Shown: piece by piece, positions 36,707 to 47,266 of the stretch
Position numbering within the stretch: position 1 is the stretch's first letter
Layout: each line of letters starts with the position of its first letter
Assembly: GCF_900452395.1 (NCBI RefSeq)
Contig: NZ_UGNV01000001.1
Location: forward strand, 2,505,501-2,569,500
Length of the DNA stretch: 64,000 nucleotides
Source: Legionella beliardensis
Lineage (GTDB): Bacteria; Pseudomonadota; Gammaproteobacteria; Legionellales; Legionellaceae
Reading direction: 5' to 3'
Translations under genes and position numbers: made by a program
Notes under the pieces: generated by a model
The model's input: only the letters and a program-made list of their open reading frames with translations
What the model was told of the DNA's origin: nothing
Databases searched by the model: none

Positions 36707-37489
36707 CTAGGCTATCTTCCAAATTATTGGCACAGATTGATACGTGTTCGCCTTAAAGTAATGAATCTTATAACCAATTGCCTGCTCTATTTGTAAATCA
36801 TTAGCCCCTTTTGGGATTTGAAAGCAGGTAGCTGGCGAACACTCAATGTTAATATTTCTATGCTTAAAACGATAATGGCCATGAACATGCCCACAAATAA
36901 TTAATTGAACGGGTGAGTCTGCTATTTTTTCCCATAATGCATCACGATTTTCTAAACCATATTGATCCATTAATGGTGTATTTATAGTCATAGGATGGTG
37001 ATGCATAATCAGGGCTATTTTTTTATTTGTTTTCTTTAATTTATTTATTTCTTCTGCAATAAATTTTAATTCTTTTTCATTAATATAACCGCTACCTGAA
37101 CCCGGTATTTTGGTATTTATAAAGATAAAATGCCAATAGTTACAAGCAAGTAGTGGTGTATTTTGAAAAAAAGTGGCATCTTTAAAACAATCTTGCATGA
37201 TTTGCACATTATCGTGATTACCGGCAATCCAATAGATTGGTAGGTTAAACCCGTTAAATGCGCCTACAATGCGATTATAAGAAGCAGCTGTTTCATCTTG
37301 TGATAAATCACCGGTTAATATAATCGCATCTGCGTCCTTAAGCTCATGTGATTTTATATGCTCTATGACTTGGCTGAAGTGAACATTGCTATCTATTGCA
37401 AATATTCTTGACTCATCTTCAGCAAACAAATGCATATCACTAATTTGTATAATTTTTAAGTTATTTTTCAGTAAATTTTTATTAATCAT
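36707..37489 (-). CDS. cpdA: Calcineurin-like metallophosphoesterase, CpdA-type cyclic-nucleotide phosphodiesterase
   Basis: The 260-residue protein has the full metallophosphoesterase motif set: ISDMHLF, LTGDLSQD, AGNHDN, MHHHP and CGHVHGHYRF. The order and spacing fit CpdA, which hydrolyses 3',5'-cAMP in the cytoplasm. With a membrane adenylate cyclase in the same window, cAMP turnover is a reasonable role, although related class III phosphodiesterases can have other substrates. The gene stands alone, diverging from the MATE pump. Confidence 0.83.
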   Translation of the reverse strand: MINKNLLKNNLKIIQISDMHLFAEDESRIFAIDSNVHFSQVIEHIKSHELKDADAIILTGDLSQDETAASYNRIVGAFNGFNLPIYWIAGNHDNVQIMQDCFKDATFFQNTPLLACNYWHFIFINTKIPGSGSGYINEKELKFIAEEINKLKKTNKKIALIMHHHPMTINTPLMDQYGLENRDALWEKIADSPVQLIICGHVHGHYRFKHRNINIECSPATCFQIPKGANDLQIEQAIGYKIHYFKANTYQSVPIIWKIA

Positions 37490-37704
37490 ACTGCTATCAC
37501 TTACACTGATTTATTATAAAAATAGAATTTACTCTTTACGCGATTAAAATAAAGTGGTCAACTTTTTTATCTTTGCTCTTTAATTTGGATATTAATGATT
37601 AGATTGCCTTGCCAGAAGCCTAAGTTAAGAATCATAATCAACAAACAAGCCCCTGCCAATCAGTTGAAACATATTATTAAGCAATCTGATAAAGAGTATA
37701 GTAA

Positions 37705-39072
37705 ATGAGTGTATTTTGGAGGGATGTTCATTCCTTACTTAAATTAGCAATTCCTTTAGCCGCTACCGGTCTAATCCAATCAGGGGTTTTCTTTTTTGAA
37801 ACATTATTTCTTGCCCGTTTAGGCTCAGATACATTAGCAGCTGGTGCGTTAGTAAGTTGGTTATTTGGTACGTTTGTTGTCATTGTTGTTGGCCTTTTAA
37901 GCTCCATTAACGTCCTTGTTGCACACAAATTTGGTGCTAAAGATTATGAGGGCATTACCTACGTTGTACGAGATGGTTTTTGGCTTGCACTTATTTTAGT
38001 TATCCCAAGTTTTCTCTTATTTTGGAATATGGGCCATATCTTCTTATGGTTGGGCCAAGAACCTACTATTGCCAAGTTATCAAGTTCTTATTTGCACGCA
38101 CTGACATTTGGTATTTTACCTAATTTTATCATCATCGGCTTACTTGAAATGATTACTGGTTTAGGTCAAGCAAAGCTTATACTTAAATTTTCTATCATTT
38201 CTGTTTCACTAACAATATTTTTTAGTTTTGCCTTAATTTTTGGCAAATTTGGCTTACCTGCTTTAAGCATTGCTGGGGCCGGTTGGGGTCTAACCATTAG
38301 CAATTGGTTAACCGTGTTAATTATAATTGCTTATTTAGCGACCAGCCGTAAGAATCGATTTTATTTTAAGCATTTATTAACCTTATCTAAGCCTTTTTAT
38401 TTAGTGGAGCTTATTAAAATTGGCGCACCAATGGGCTTTATGTACTGTGTTGAGGTGGGTTTTTTCTTTGTACTGACATTAATAATGGGTTTATTTAGTA
38501 GTCATGTGCTTGCTGCCAATCAGGTTGCTTTACAATATTTAGGCGCTTTGATGTCTATTATCTTTTGTATTGCACAAGCGATCACTGTGCGCATGGGGCA
38601 CTTATTAGGCGCTAAGAATGTTAAAGCGGCCGAACAAGCTGCTTATATTGGAATCTTTATCTCTATGATTGTTATGCTAAGCATTGCTTTGGTTTATTGG
38701 CTATTTCCCAACCTACTTATTGCGGCTGATTTTGATCTTTATGCAGCAGAAAACCAAGTTATTATTCATTATGCTGCCCAATTTCTTGCTCTAGCTGCTA
38801 TCTTTCAACTACTCGATGCCATTAGGATAGCGCTTTTTGGTGCCTTGCGCACATTAAGAGATACACGCTTTACTCTTTTAGTTTCTATCTTAAGTTTTTG
38901 GGTCATTGCTCTACCACTAGGCTATATTTTAGCAACTCATTTTAAATTAGGCGGGCCTGGCCTTTGGTGGGGAATGATTGTGGGTGCTGGCAGCAGCTGC
39001 CTACTATTATATTATCGGTTTAGAGTTAAAATTAATAATTATCAACCGGTAGACGTTCTTGATAAGTTATAG
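37705..39072 (+). CDS. MATE family multidrug efflux transporter (NorM-like)
   Basis: The 455-residue protein is predicted to have 12 TM helices in two six-helix halves, as in NorM-type MATE exporters. It starts VHSLLKLAIPLAATGLIQSG, and the ETLFLARLGSDTLAAGALVSW stretch is the usual first-loop pattern. These pumps exchange cationic drugs for sodium or protons. A short AT-rich inverted repeat (39075-39096) follows the stop, between it and the convergent RND pump. The gene appears monocistronic. Confidence 0.92.
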   Translation: MSVFWRDVHSLLKLAIPLAATGLIQSGVFFFETLFLARLGSDTLAAGALVSWLFGTFVVIVVGLLSSINVLVAHKFGAKDYEGITYVVRDGFWLALILVIPSFLLFWNMGHIFLWLGQEPTIAKLSSSYLHALTFGILPNFIIIGLLEMITGLGQAKLILKFSIISVSLTIFFSFALIFGKFGLPALSIAGAGWGLTISNWLTVLIIIAYLATSRKNRFYFKHLLTLSKPFYLVELIKIGAPMGFMYCVEVGFFFVLTLIMGLFSSHVLAANQVALQYLGALMSIIFCIAQAITVRMGHLLGAKNVKAAEQAAYIGIFISMIVMLSIALVYWLFPNLLIAADFDLYAAENQVIIHYAAQFLALAAIFQLLDAIRIALFGALRTLRDTRFTLLVSILSFWVIALPLGYILATHFKLGGPGLWWGMIVGAGSSCLLLYYRFRVKINNYQPVDVLDKL

Positions 39073-39128
39073 ACAGATTTTTTTAAATAAAAATCTTAGA
39101 GCAAGTTAAATTACGTTTTTTCATTCGT

Positions 39129-42100
39129 TCACTGCTTAGCTCTCTTAAAGCTAAAGCGACTGATTAATACATAAAAGATAGGAGTAAAAACCAAACCAAA
39201 AAAAGTAACACCTATCATGCCACTAAACACAGCAACGCCAATGGCTCGGCGCATTTCAGCACCAGCGCCGGTGGCAATCACTAAAGGAAAAACACCTAAA
39301 ATAAAAGCTAAAGAAGTCATTAAAATAGGTCTAAGCCTAAGTTTCGCAGCTCTAATGGCTGCTTTAAAGCGATTTAAACCCCTATCTTCTAACTGTCTCG
39401 CAAATTCAACAATTAAAATGGCATTTTTTGAAGCCAAGCCAACTAACACTAAAAAACTAATTTGGGTCATAATATTATTTTCCATACCCCATAGTTTAAT
39501 GCCAAGCATGGCTGAAAAAAGGCACATAGGCACAATTAAAATAACAGCCAAAGGCAACATCCAACTTTCAAATTGAGCAGCCAATACTAAGAATACAAAT
39601 ACAACCCCTAATCCAAACGCTATACTTGCTGTATTGCCTACCATTTTTTGTTGGTAAGCAATTTCAGTCCATTCAAAACCAATACCATCAGGAAGAATAC
39701 GTTTAGCAAGATTTTCCATTGTAGCTAACGCCTCATCCGTACTGTAGCCTGGTCCAACATCACCTTGAACTTCAATGGCAGGATAAAGATTAAATCGAGG
39801 TACTCTAGCAGGCCCGGTATTATTGGTTACTGTTGCAATAGAACCAATAGATACCATACCACCACGATTGTTTCTAACTTTAATGCGCAAAATATCATCA
39901 ACAGTATGGCGATAATCTGCGGCAGCTTGAGCAATGACTCTAAATGTACGACCTAAATAATTAAACTCATTAACAAAAAACGAACCAAGATAAACCTCAA
40001 GTGCCTCGACAATATTGCTATAAGGGACATTTAGACGTAATACTTTTTCTCTATCAATATCTAAAAAAAGCCGAGGCGTTGTATTATTAAATAGAGTAAA
40101 CACGGAGGTCACTTGTGCGGTTTGATTTGCCTCTTTAATAAGCTCATTAGCTGCCTTGGTTAAAGCTGCAAGTCCCCGCCCATCTCTGTCTTGCACCATC
40201 ATTTTAAATCCTCCAGCATTTCCAATTCCTCGTACAGGCGGCGGGGGGATAACAACAATAAAGGCTTCTTTAATCGAGCTTAGCTCTTTGCGTAGATTAT
40301 TAAGAATTGCATCGTAAGTTATACCTCGTTGATGTCGCTCTTCAAAAGATAAAAGCGGCGTGAAAATCGCGCCTGCATTAGAAGCAGAAGTAAAGTTAGC
40401 GCCAGAAAATCCAGTAAAACTAACGGTATTAGCAATGCCTGGTATTTTTAAAATTTTAGCCACTGCCTTTTTCATTACAGCATCTGTGCGAGCTAGTGAT
40501 GCAGCAGGCGGTAGTTGTACCGCGACAATAAAATAACCTTGATCTTGGCGCGGAATAAAGCCCCGAGGCACATAAGTGAATAAAAGAAAAGTTAAGCCAA
40601 TTAATACTGCATAAATGATCAACATGATAAATGTACGACGAGTTAAGCGCGCAACTAATTGGCCATAGTACTTAGAGGTACGATCCATAAATGAGTTAAA
40701 CCCTAACAAAAATCGATGAACTGGCCGCCGCCACCAAACTAGTTGCGACGCTTCATGATTTTGGTGTTTAGAAAATAATAATGCACCCAGTGTAGGACTT
40801 AAGGTGATTGAAACAAAAACCGAAATCGCCGTTGCGATAGCAATTGTTGCACCAAATTGTTGGTAGAATCGTCCTGAGATACCTTTTAAAAAGATGGTAG
40901 GCATAAAAACTGCGATTAACACAAGGCCAATAGCAACAAGGGCTGCTCCAACTTCAGTCATCGTTTTTTTAGCAGCATCATGAGCATTCATGCCTGCGCT
41001 TATATTACGCTCCATGTTTTCAATGACAACAATGGCATCATCAACAACAATACCAATTGCTAACACTAATCCAAATAAGGTTAAATAATTTAAAGAAAAC
41101 CCTAGAAGATTCATGACTGCAAAAGTTCCAACTAACGAGATAGGAATAGCAACAACAGGAATAACCGCGGCACGCCAACTCTGCAGGAAAAGCAAAATCA
41201 CTAAGATGACTAAGGCAACTGCTTCATAAATGGTATGAAAAACAGCATTAATAGATTGCTCAACAAATAATGTTGGATTATAAGCAATGTCATAAGCAAG
41301 GCCTGGTGGAAAATCTTTAACTACCTCTTGCATGGTCGCTATGATTTCTTGGGCTGTCGCTAAGGCATTACTACCTGGTCTTTGAAAAACGGGTAAGGCA
41401 ACTGCTGCGTATTTCCCTAAATAACCTATAGTTCGATAATCTTGAGCGCCTAATTCTACCCGACTAATATCTTTTAAGCGGACAATTCTTCCTTGCTCAG
41501 TTGACTTAACAATAATATTTTCAAAATCTTCCTTTTTAACTAGGCGGCCTCTTGTTTGAATATTGTACTCAAAACCATATTGGGTATCTTGGGGCGGCAT
41601 GTTTAATGTACCACTGGCAACTTGAAGATTTTGGGCACGAATTGCAGCTAAAACATCATTAGCAGATATATTAAAAGAATTCATCAAGTCTGGATTTAAC
41701 CAGATACGCATTGCATACTCCGTTGCACCAACTAATCGTACTTCACCAACCCCTGCAATGCGCTTTAACCTATCGCGAATATTTAAAACAGCATAATTAC
41801 CAATAAACGTTTGATCATACTTACCATCAGGTGAATATAAATTAACAACGAGCATTAAATCTGGAGAATTTTTATTTGTTGTAATACCAATGCGACGCAC
41901 TTCCTCTGGAAGTCTTGCTTCGGCAACAGAGACTCGATTTTGTACCAGCACCTGAGCGTCATCTAAATTAGTCCCTAATTCAAACGTAATGGTTATTCGT
42001 AGTTGCCCATCATCCGTTGACTGCGAATCCATATACAACATGCCCTCAACGCCATTTATTTCTTGCTCAAGTGGCGTGGCTACTGTTTCGGCTACCGTTG

Positions 42101-42269
42101 TAGCATTAGCGCCTGGGTAAGACGCTTGGACTTGAATCGTTGGAGGAACAACCTGTGGGTATTGCTCAATAGGTAAATTAAAATAAGATAAGAAACCGAT
42201 CAAAACAATAATAATTGAAATGACAGTCGAAAATATTGGCCTATCAATAAAAAAATGAGCTATACGCAT
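39129..42269 (-). CDS. RND multidrug efflux permease (AcrB/MexB-like)
   Basis: The 1046-residue protein is a full-length HAE1-type RND pump. TM1 begins MRIAHFFIDRPIFSTVISII. The proton-relay pair is in VVDDAIVVIENMER (about residues 410-411) and the TM10 Lys in LVGLASKNAILIVEF. Two large periplasmic porter/docking domains are present. It is the closer of the two pumps in this window to AcrB and MexB. The adaptor gene lies 13 bp upstream in the same transcript. No outer-membrane channel gene is attached, so a shared TolC-like channel is expected. Confidence 0.96.
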   Translation of the reverse strand: MRIAHFFIDRPIFSTVISIIIVLIGFLSYFNLPIEQYPQVVPPTIQVQASYPGANATTVAETVATPLEQEINGVEGMLYMDSQSTDDGQLRITITFELGTNLDDAQVLVQNRVSVAEARLPEEVRRIGITTNKNSPDLMLVVNLYSPDGKYDQTFIGNYAVLNIRDRLKRIAGVGEVRLVGATEYAMRIWLNPDLMNSFNISANDVLAAIRAQNLQVASGTLNMPPQDTQYGFEYNIQTRGRLVKKEDFENIIVKSTEQGRIVRLKDISRVELGAQDYRTIGYLGKYAAVALPVFQRPGSNALATAQEIIATMQEVVKDFPPGLAYDIAYNPTLFVEQSINAVFHTIYEAVALVILVILLFLQSWRAAVIPVVAIPISLVGTFAVMNLLGFSLNYLTLFGLVLAIGIVVDDAIVVIENMERNISAGMNAHDAAKKTMTEVGAALVAIGLVLIAVFMPTIFLKGISGRFYQQFGATIAIATAISVFVSITLSPTLGALLFSKHQNHEASQLVWWRRPVHRFLLGFNSFMDRTSKYYGQLVARLTRRTFIMLIIYAVLIGLTFLLFTYVPRGFIPRQDQGYFIVAVQLPPAASLARTDAVMKKAVAKILKIPGIANTVSFTGFSGANFTSASNAGAIFTPLLSFEERHQRGITYDAILNNLRKELSSIKEAFIVVIPPPPVRGIGNAGGFKMMVQDRDGRGLAALTKAANELIKEANQTAQVTSVFTLFNNTTPRLFLDIDREKVLRLNVPYSNIVEALEVYLGSFFVNEFNYLGRTFRVIAQAAADYRHTVDDILRIKVRNNRGGMVSIGSIATVTNNTGPARVPRFNLYPAIEVQGDVGPGYSTDEALATMENLAKRILPDGIGFEWTEIAYQQKMVGNTASIAFGLGVVFVFLVLAAQFESWMLPLAVILIVPMCLFSAMLGIKLWGMENNIMTQISFLVLVGLASKNAILIVEFARQLEDRGLNRFKAAIRAAKLRLRPILMTSLAFILGVFPLVIATGAGAEMRRAIGVAVFSGMIGVTFFGLVFTPIFYVLISRFSFKRAKQ

Positions 42270-42282
42270 AAGGTCCTTTTAA

Positions 42283-43386
42283 TTAACGATTATCTCCAGT
42301 TAACTTGATAGTAATGGGCTTCACTTTCTGATTAGGCGATTGAATACTTTGAATGCCATTAATGACCACCAGTTCATTTCCTTTTAAACCGCGACGAATA
42401 ATGTAATAGCCATTTTCTTGTAAAGGCCCTAATTCAACATAGACACGCTCTACCTGATTTGCTTGATTGACCACATAAACAAATTGCCGTGTTTGCTCGG
42501 TATTAATGACCTGATCGGGTAAAAGTAGTGCTTCATACTCGCTACTTGCCGCTAATCTCGCTCGGCCAAATAAACCAGGGTATATTAGTTTATTAGGGTT
42601 TGAAACCACCGCTCTAGATTGAATAGTACCCGTACCTGAGTCAATGATGTTATCTTGAAAATCGACTCTGCCACGATGAAGATAATCTTTTTCATCAGGC
42701 AGCTTAACTAAAATAGTATCAGAGCCCTTATGTTGCTGCCTTAAACGCGTATACTTCAGTAAATCAAGTTGGCTAATATCAAAATAAAAATGAATGGGGT
42801 CAATGGAGACTATTTTTGTTAAAATAGTCTCATTCATTCTAATTAAGTTACCTACACTCACAAAATAACGGCTTATTTTTCCACTAATGGGTGAGCGTAT
42901 CTCCGTATATTCAAGGTTAACTTGTGCATCTTTTAATTGCGCCTCGGTTACTTTTAAATCTTGTAATCGTTGATCGACTACTTCTGCTGCCACAAAGTTC
43001 TTTTTATGAAGTTCAACCACGCGCTGATGGCGGTTCTTTGCTAAATTAAATTGCGCTTGTGCGCGTGCTAACGCATACTCAAATGGCCTTGGATCAATAA
43101 TAAAAAGTACATCGCCTTTTTTAACAAATTGACCATCTTTAAATTTTATAGCCATTAAGTAGCCACTTACTCGCGAGCGTATTTCAACCTCTTCAATGGC
43201 TTGAAAACGTCCTGTGTACTCATCCCAGTCAACTAATTTTTTCTTTAAAGGGTAGGCAACTTCTACTACGGCTAAGTCTTGTTTCTTTTTAGGCTCAGTT
43301 GACCCTGAATTACAAGACAGCAGAAGTATAATAGTACTAAAGATAAAAATAGTAACAGGTGTTAAACCTTTGTGCATTCTTATCAT
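42283..43386 (-). CDS. RND efflux periplasmic adaptor lipoprotein (AcrA/MexA-like)
   Basis: The 367-residue protein has a lipoprotein signal with lipobox LLSC (Cys at about residue 25). Then come lipoyl half-motifs (RSRVSGYLMAIKFKDGQFV and EIRSPISGKISRYFVSVG) flanking a short alpha-hairpin, a beta-barrel (PIHFYFDISQ) and the membrane-proximal domain. It bridges the pump at 39129-42269 to the outer membrane. The promoter should lie in the 354-bp gap upstream; no regulator gene is adjacent. Confidence 0.94.
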   Translation of the reverse strand: MIRMHKGLTPVTIFIFSTIILLLSCNSGSTEPKKKQDLAVVEVAYPLKKKLVDWDEYTGRFQAIEEVEIRSRVSGYLMAIKFKDGQFVKKGDVLFIIDPRPFEYALARAQAQFNLAKNRHQRVVELHKKNFVAAEVVDQRLQDLKVTEAQLKDAQVNLEYTEIRSPISGKISRYFVSVGNLIRMNETILTKIVSIDPIHFYFDISQLDLLKYTRLRQQHKGSDTILVKLPDEKDYLHRGRVDFQDNIIDSGTGTIQSRAVVSNPNKLIYPGLFGRARLAASSEYEALLLPDQVINTEQTRQFVYVVNQANQVERVYVELGPLQENGYYIIRRGLKGNELVVINGIQSIQSPNQKVKPITIKLTGDNR

Positions 43387-43740
43387 CCCTGCTTTTTAAT
43401 AAAGGCATCAAATCAATATTTTTATCAATTAATTAATTTAGTTTATATCAGTTATAATAAGATTGCTTAAAATTATTTATTTAATTCTTAAAAATAATCA
43501 TCTAAAGTTAGGGCTTCCCTTGGTAGAAAAATAAGAGTAAGTTTATATGTATAGCCTTTCTCCTATGCACAAGAAGTAAATGTGCTAAATTTGCCTTATT
43601 TTTGTGTAGTGCAATTTAATAAATGTAGGGAAATTAAAACAACCCTATTATTTAGTAGGCGCTTTAACGCTGATACGGTACCTTAAAGTCATATCTATAA
43701 CTTTTGCAAGCGCTCCAGAACAGAAAGAAAGGATGAAATC
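43387..43740. other. Divergent promoter region without recognised genes
   Basis: This 354-bp AT-rich gap lies between the RND adaptor (leftward) and the APC permease (rightward) and should hold both promoters. A ribosome-binding site (AGAAAGAAAGGATG) sits just ahead of the permease ATG. No clear operator, RNA gene or small ORF was seen. Confidence 0.4.
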
Positions 43741-45297
43741 ATGCTGAAACGCGATATTTCCACAACCAATGTTTTAATTGCATCTGCAGGTGGTATGATT
43801 GGTTCAGGCTGGTTATTTAGTCCCTACATTAGTGCACAGATGGCGGGTAGTAATTCGTTAATTAGTTGGATTATTGCTACTATTTGTATGTTTTTTATTG
43901 CTCTACCTTTATGTGAGCTAGGCGCGATGTTTCCGATTTCAGGCGGAATGTCTAATTATCCAACGTACACGCATGGCCAAGAAGTAGGATTTCTTTTTGC
44001 CTGGACATCATGGCTTTCTTATGTGGTTATGACCCCTATTGAGATACAAGCTATTTTGCAGTATTCGAGCCATTTCTTTCCTCTATTAACGGTCAATGAT
44101 TCGGCAACACTTAAGCTTTCTAATCTAGGTTATATCGCTGCCATTACGATTATGTTGTTTGTCGTTTTTGTAAATTCCTATGGTATTAAAATGCTTGCTG
44201 AATGTAATAAATATGCAAGTATTATTAAATTTATTTTACCTAGTATTGCCATTTTTTCTTTTTTATATTATGCACCTAATTTAAACAATATATCCATTCA
44301 TGTATCCAATAAAGAAGATTGGGTCGCTATTTTTACGGCACTGTCTGCAGGGGGTGTCGCGTTTGCTTTTACAGGGTTTCAAAATGGTTTAGTGTTAGCA
44401 GGTGAAGTTAAGAATCCACAGCGCAATATTCCTATTGCTATTTTAGGCGCAGTCCTCATCGGTTTCTTATTATATTTTATGTTACAACTAAGTTTTCTAG
44501 CCGCTGTACCCGCGAAATATTTAACTCATGGTTGGCAAAATTTAAACTACCCAGGTGATAATGGTCCTTTAGTAGGATTAACGCTGATTCTTGGTCTTAC
44601 CATTGTAGCAAGCCTGTTACTATTTGATGCGGCTTTCTCACCATTTGGAACAACCCTTGTCTACACGGCAGCAACGTCTCGTATTTTATATGGCATGGCG
44701 CTTAATAATCATTTACCTAAACTTTTTTTAAAAGTTAACCGCCATAAAATACCTTATATTACGCTTTATGCTAACTTTCTTGTTGGGATATTGTCTTTTC
44801 TTCCCTTTCCTGGTTGGCAAAAACTAGTCGCTTTTCTTTCTTCAGCAAGTATTCTTTCTTACAGCATAGGTCCTATCTGTTTATTAGCGATGCGCGAGCT
44901 GCAGCCAGCAACGCCACGCCCTTTTCGCCTGAAAGGTGCCCTAATCTGTTGCCATGTCGCCTTCTATTTTTGTAACTTGATGTTGTATTGGTGTGGATTC
45001 TCCATTTTATGGAAGCTTGATTTAGCATTAATTATTGGTCTCGTGCTTTGTCTTGCTTATCGCCGCAAAAGCCTCTTTCAATGTGATTGGCGTTTATTTT
45101 GGTTTTTATTTTACATGATCTCATTATTGATGATTTCTTATTTAGGCTCTTTTGGTGGCCTTGAAATACTACACTTTCCGTTTGATTTAATCGTTATTTT
45201 GCCTTTAAGCATATTAGTACTGTCACTATCACAACGTTTATTAAATAAAACAAATCATGAGCCTGTGCAGTGGGATTTAGAAGAAGCAGCCTTGTGA
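43741..45297 (+). CDS. APC superfamily amino acid permease
   Basis: The 518-residue protein has 12-14 predicted TM helices. TM1 has the substrate-binding unwound motif in SAGGMIGSGWLFSP, and TM6 includes GGVAFAFTGFQNGLVLAGE, both typical of amino acid-polyamine-organocation transporters. EVKNPQRNIPIA after TM6 is a family signature. It imports or exchanges an amino acid or amine, which one is unknown. Several such permeases are usual in Legionella, which lives on amino acids. It converges with the barrel gene. Confidence 0.9.
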   Translation: MLKRDISTTNVLIASAGGMIGSGWLFSPYISAQMAGSNSLISWIIATICMFFIALPLCELGAMFPISGGMSNYPTYTHGQEVGFLFAWTSWLSYVVMTPIEIQAILQYSSHFFPLLTVNDSATLKLSNLGYIAAITIMLFVVFVNSYGIKMLAECNKYASIIKFILPSIAIFSFLYYAPNLNNISIHVSNKEDWVAIFTALSAGGVAFAFTGFQNGLVLAGEVKNPQRNIPIAILGAVLIGFLLYFMLQLSFLAAVPAKYLTHGWQNLNYPGDNGPLVGLTLILGLTIVASLLLFDAAFSPFGTTLVYTAATSRILYGMALNNHLPKLFLKVNRHKIPYITLYANFLVGILSFLPFPGWQKLVAFLSSASILSYSIGPICLLAMRELQPATPRPFRLKGALICCHVAFYFCNLMLYWCGFSILWKLDLALIIGLVLCLAYRRKSLFQCDWRLFWFLFYMISLLMISYLGSFGGLEILHFPFDLIVILPLSILVLSLSQRLLNKTNHEPVQWDLEEAAL

Positions 45298-45361
45298 GCT
45301 GTTTTAAATATAGTGCTCCTTATAGGCTGCTCAAGATTATTTGTCGATAGTCAAATTAAAG

Positions 45362-46261
45362 CTATTTTGTTATAACAACAACTTGATTTATACCAAATAA
45401 ATAACTAAGTGTAACCATAGCCGTATGTAACCTAAAATTACTTAAGTTTAACTTTTGTGTTGCCCAAGTTAATCTCCCATAATCTGAGGAGACTGAGCCT
45501 AAATCTTGATAGTCATAGCTGAAAGAAAGTGTAGTCCGAGCATTTAAAGCAATGTCAATTCCTGCGCCAGCATGATAGGCCAAATGATTTGTAGTGTTTG
45601 CTCCAAATGCTGGGTTTATTCGGGGCAGCACATTAGGAAATGCTGCTTCACGATACCTATCACTATGATTCCAAGCACCACCAAAACCTGCAGTTATATA
45701 AGGAGAAAAGCTGTAATATTGCATTAAATTGAGCTTTGCAAATATAGAACCTACATCACTACTAATTTCCCAGTTATAGCTATAATTTTTAAACTCCCCA
45801 AGTGAATATTGGGTCAGCGTATTGCCGAGATTTTCTCTAAAAAAATGTTGATAACGTAAACCTAATGACCAACTAGGAAACCATAGACGATTTCTAAACC
45901 AACTATACCCACCCGCCACAGTTATAAGCGCCATCCCCTCTTCTCTTGTAGTCAGTTTATCAGCATTCATTGGCCAAAGATCATCAGACCCATTACCTAC
46001 GGCGATATCATGAGTAAGCCTTGGCTCTGCATAACCTCCTCCAGCAGTGACAAACCAGCCTGAGTAATCTGTCCCTAAACGAGTATATTGTAAAGGTGAA
46101 ACGATTTGTGGGGGTGGAGAGGGTGTGGGGGCAGGTTCTTTGGTCACATCAACTTTAGGCCCTTTTAATTCATAGAGAAATTCTGCATAGCCATTAAAAC
46201 TTGCACCAAAAATCGATAGACCTATTGCAAAACTTAAACGATACCTCCTGGCGTACTTCAT
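45362..46261 (-). CDS. Outer-membrane beta-barrel protein
   Basis: The 299-residue protein has a signal peptide (cleavage after about residue 26, GYA). A proline-rich linker follows (KEPAPTPSPPPQIVSPLQY), then alternating strands with many aromatic and Gly residues (GWFVTAGGGYAEPRL, GLRYQHFF, YITAGFGGAWNHSD, TTLSFSYDYQDLGS), as in 8-stranded barrels of the OmpA/Omp25-like group. The C-terminal residue is Lys, not the usual aromatic; the last strand VTLSYLFGI ends seven residues earlier. The ligand or role is unknown. Confidence 0.8.
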   Translation of the reverse strand: MKYARRYRLSFAIGLSIFGASFNGYAEFLYELKGPKVDVTKEPAPTPSPPPQIVSPLQYTRLGTDYSGWFVTAGGGYAEPRLTHDIAVGNGSDDLWPMNADKLTTREEGMALITVAGGYSWFRNRLWFPSWSLGLRYQHFFRENLGNTLTQYSLGEFKNYSYNWEISSDVGSIFAKLNLMQYYSFSPYITAGFGGAWNHSDRYREAAFPNVLPRINPAFGANTTNHLAYHAGAGIDIALNARTTLSFSYDYQDLGSVSSDYGRLTWATQKLNLSNFRLHTAMVTLSYLFGINQVVVITK

Positions 46262-46417
46262 TGTATATCCTTAAGAATAAAACCCAAACCTTGGTTAGCT
46301 ATTAATTTTAAATAATTTTTAAAAGAAGTCTATTTATTTAACATGAGTTTTCTTCTAGCTTGCCTTTCTACGCAAAGTGCTAGGTAAGCGCGACAGAGTA
46401 AATTGGTATAATTGCAT

Positions 46418-47266
46418 TTATCTGGATAATTTACAGATGAGATCTAAGAAATCTTCTGTCCTTAAGTGTAACTTATTGTCTAAATAGCCTGCTTCGCTTT
46501 CCAGAAATGTATTAATTACATTAACACATTGATTACATTTTAAGTGCTTAAAATTAAATATAAGCTCACCTGCTTTAACAACATCTTTATAGTCTTTACA
46601 ATTTAGGTAAGACTCATACCTTTCCCTATCACCATATGTTAATAATGCAATACGTTTCATATGTTGAAAGGGGCACCACTGCTGTTCAACAATTTGGAAT
46701 TGATTATATTTTTTGGTAATGCTATCTAGAAATGACTTTATAGGGGGTGACGCTTTATCATAAATTTCTGGAAATAACGCCCTTGATGAGCTAGGTTTTT
46801 TATCGGCAAAATAATTATCTCGTTCTAACATGATCTTAATATGACTCGTACAGGCGAATAAAAATTTTAGTTTTCTTAATGTTTTAATATCTAAGTATTT
46901 TTCATTATAGTCCTCATCATGCTCATTTATAGTTGCTATCGCAAAGGTACAGTAACCATTAACAATCGAGCACCAGTCACACCAAGATTTAATTAAGGGG
47001 CTAAAATTAGCACGCGTTAATGAGATATAGTCTTCTAATTTTTTTTGTGAATGCGCTGATAGTGTTTTCCCAGTTTTTACTATCGATAAAAAAAGATAAA
47101 TATTTAAGTACATAGGGCTAACAAAAAAACCATTAACTAGCATTTTTAGCGATCGTTTTTTATCAAAAAAAAAAGACTTATTGAAATGATTTTTAAAATT
47201 TAAATTAATTTTAAAAAATTCTAGCATATATTTATGAACAATCACTTGCTCGGAAAAAGAAAGCAT
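46418..47266 (-). CDS. Hypothetical protein, helical, Cys/Lys-rich
   Basis: The 282-residue protein is not recognised. It has no signal peptide. It is largely helical and basic, with two short Cys groups (SWCDWCSIVNGYC about residues 90-102; LKCNQCVNVI near the end) that might bind metal. There is a mildly hydrophobic stretch at 46-62. AT content is high, as in other accessory genes here. It stands alone between the barrel and the NMNAT-like gene, so context gives no clue. Confidence 0.6.
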   Translation of the reverse strand: MLSFSEQVIVHKYMLEFFKINLNFKNHFNKSFFFDKKRSLKMLVNGFFVSPMYLNIYLFLSIVKTGKTLSAHSQKKLEDYISLTRANFSPLIKSWCDWCSIVNGYCTFAIATINEHDEDYNEKYLDIKTLRKLKFLFACTSHIKIMLERDNYFADKKPSSSRALFPEIYDKASPPIKSFLDSITKKYNQFQIVEQQWCPFQHMKRIALLTYGDRERYESYLNCKDYKDVVKAGELIFNFKHLKCNQCVNVINTFLESEAGYLDNKLHLRTEDFLDLICKLSR

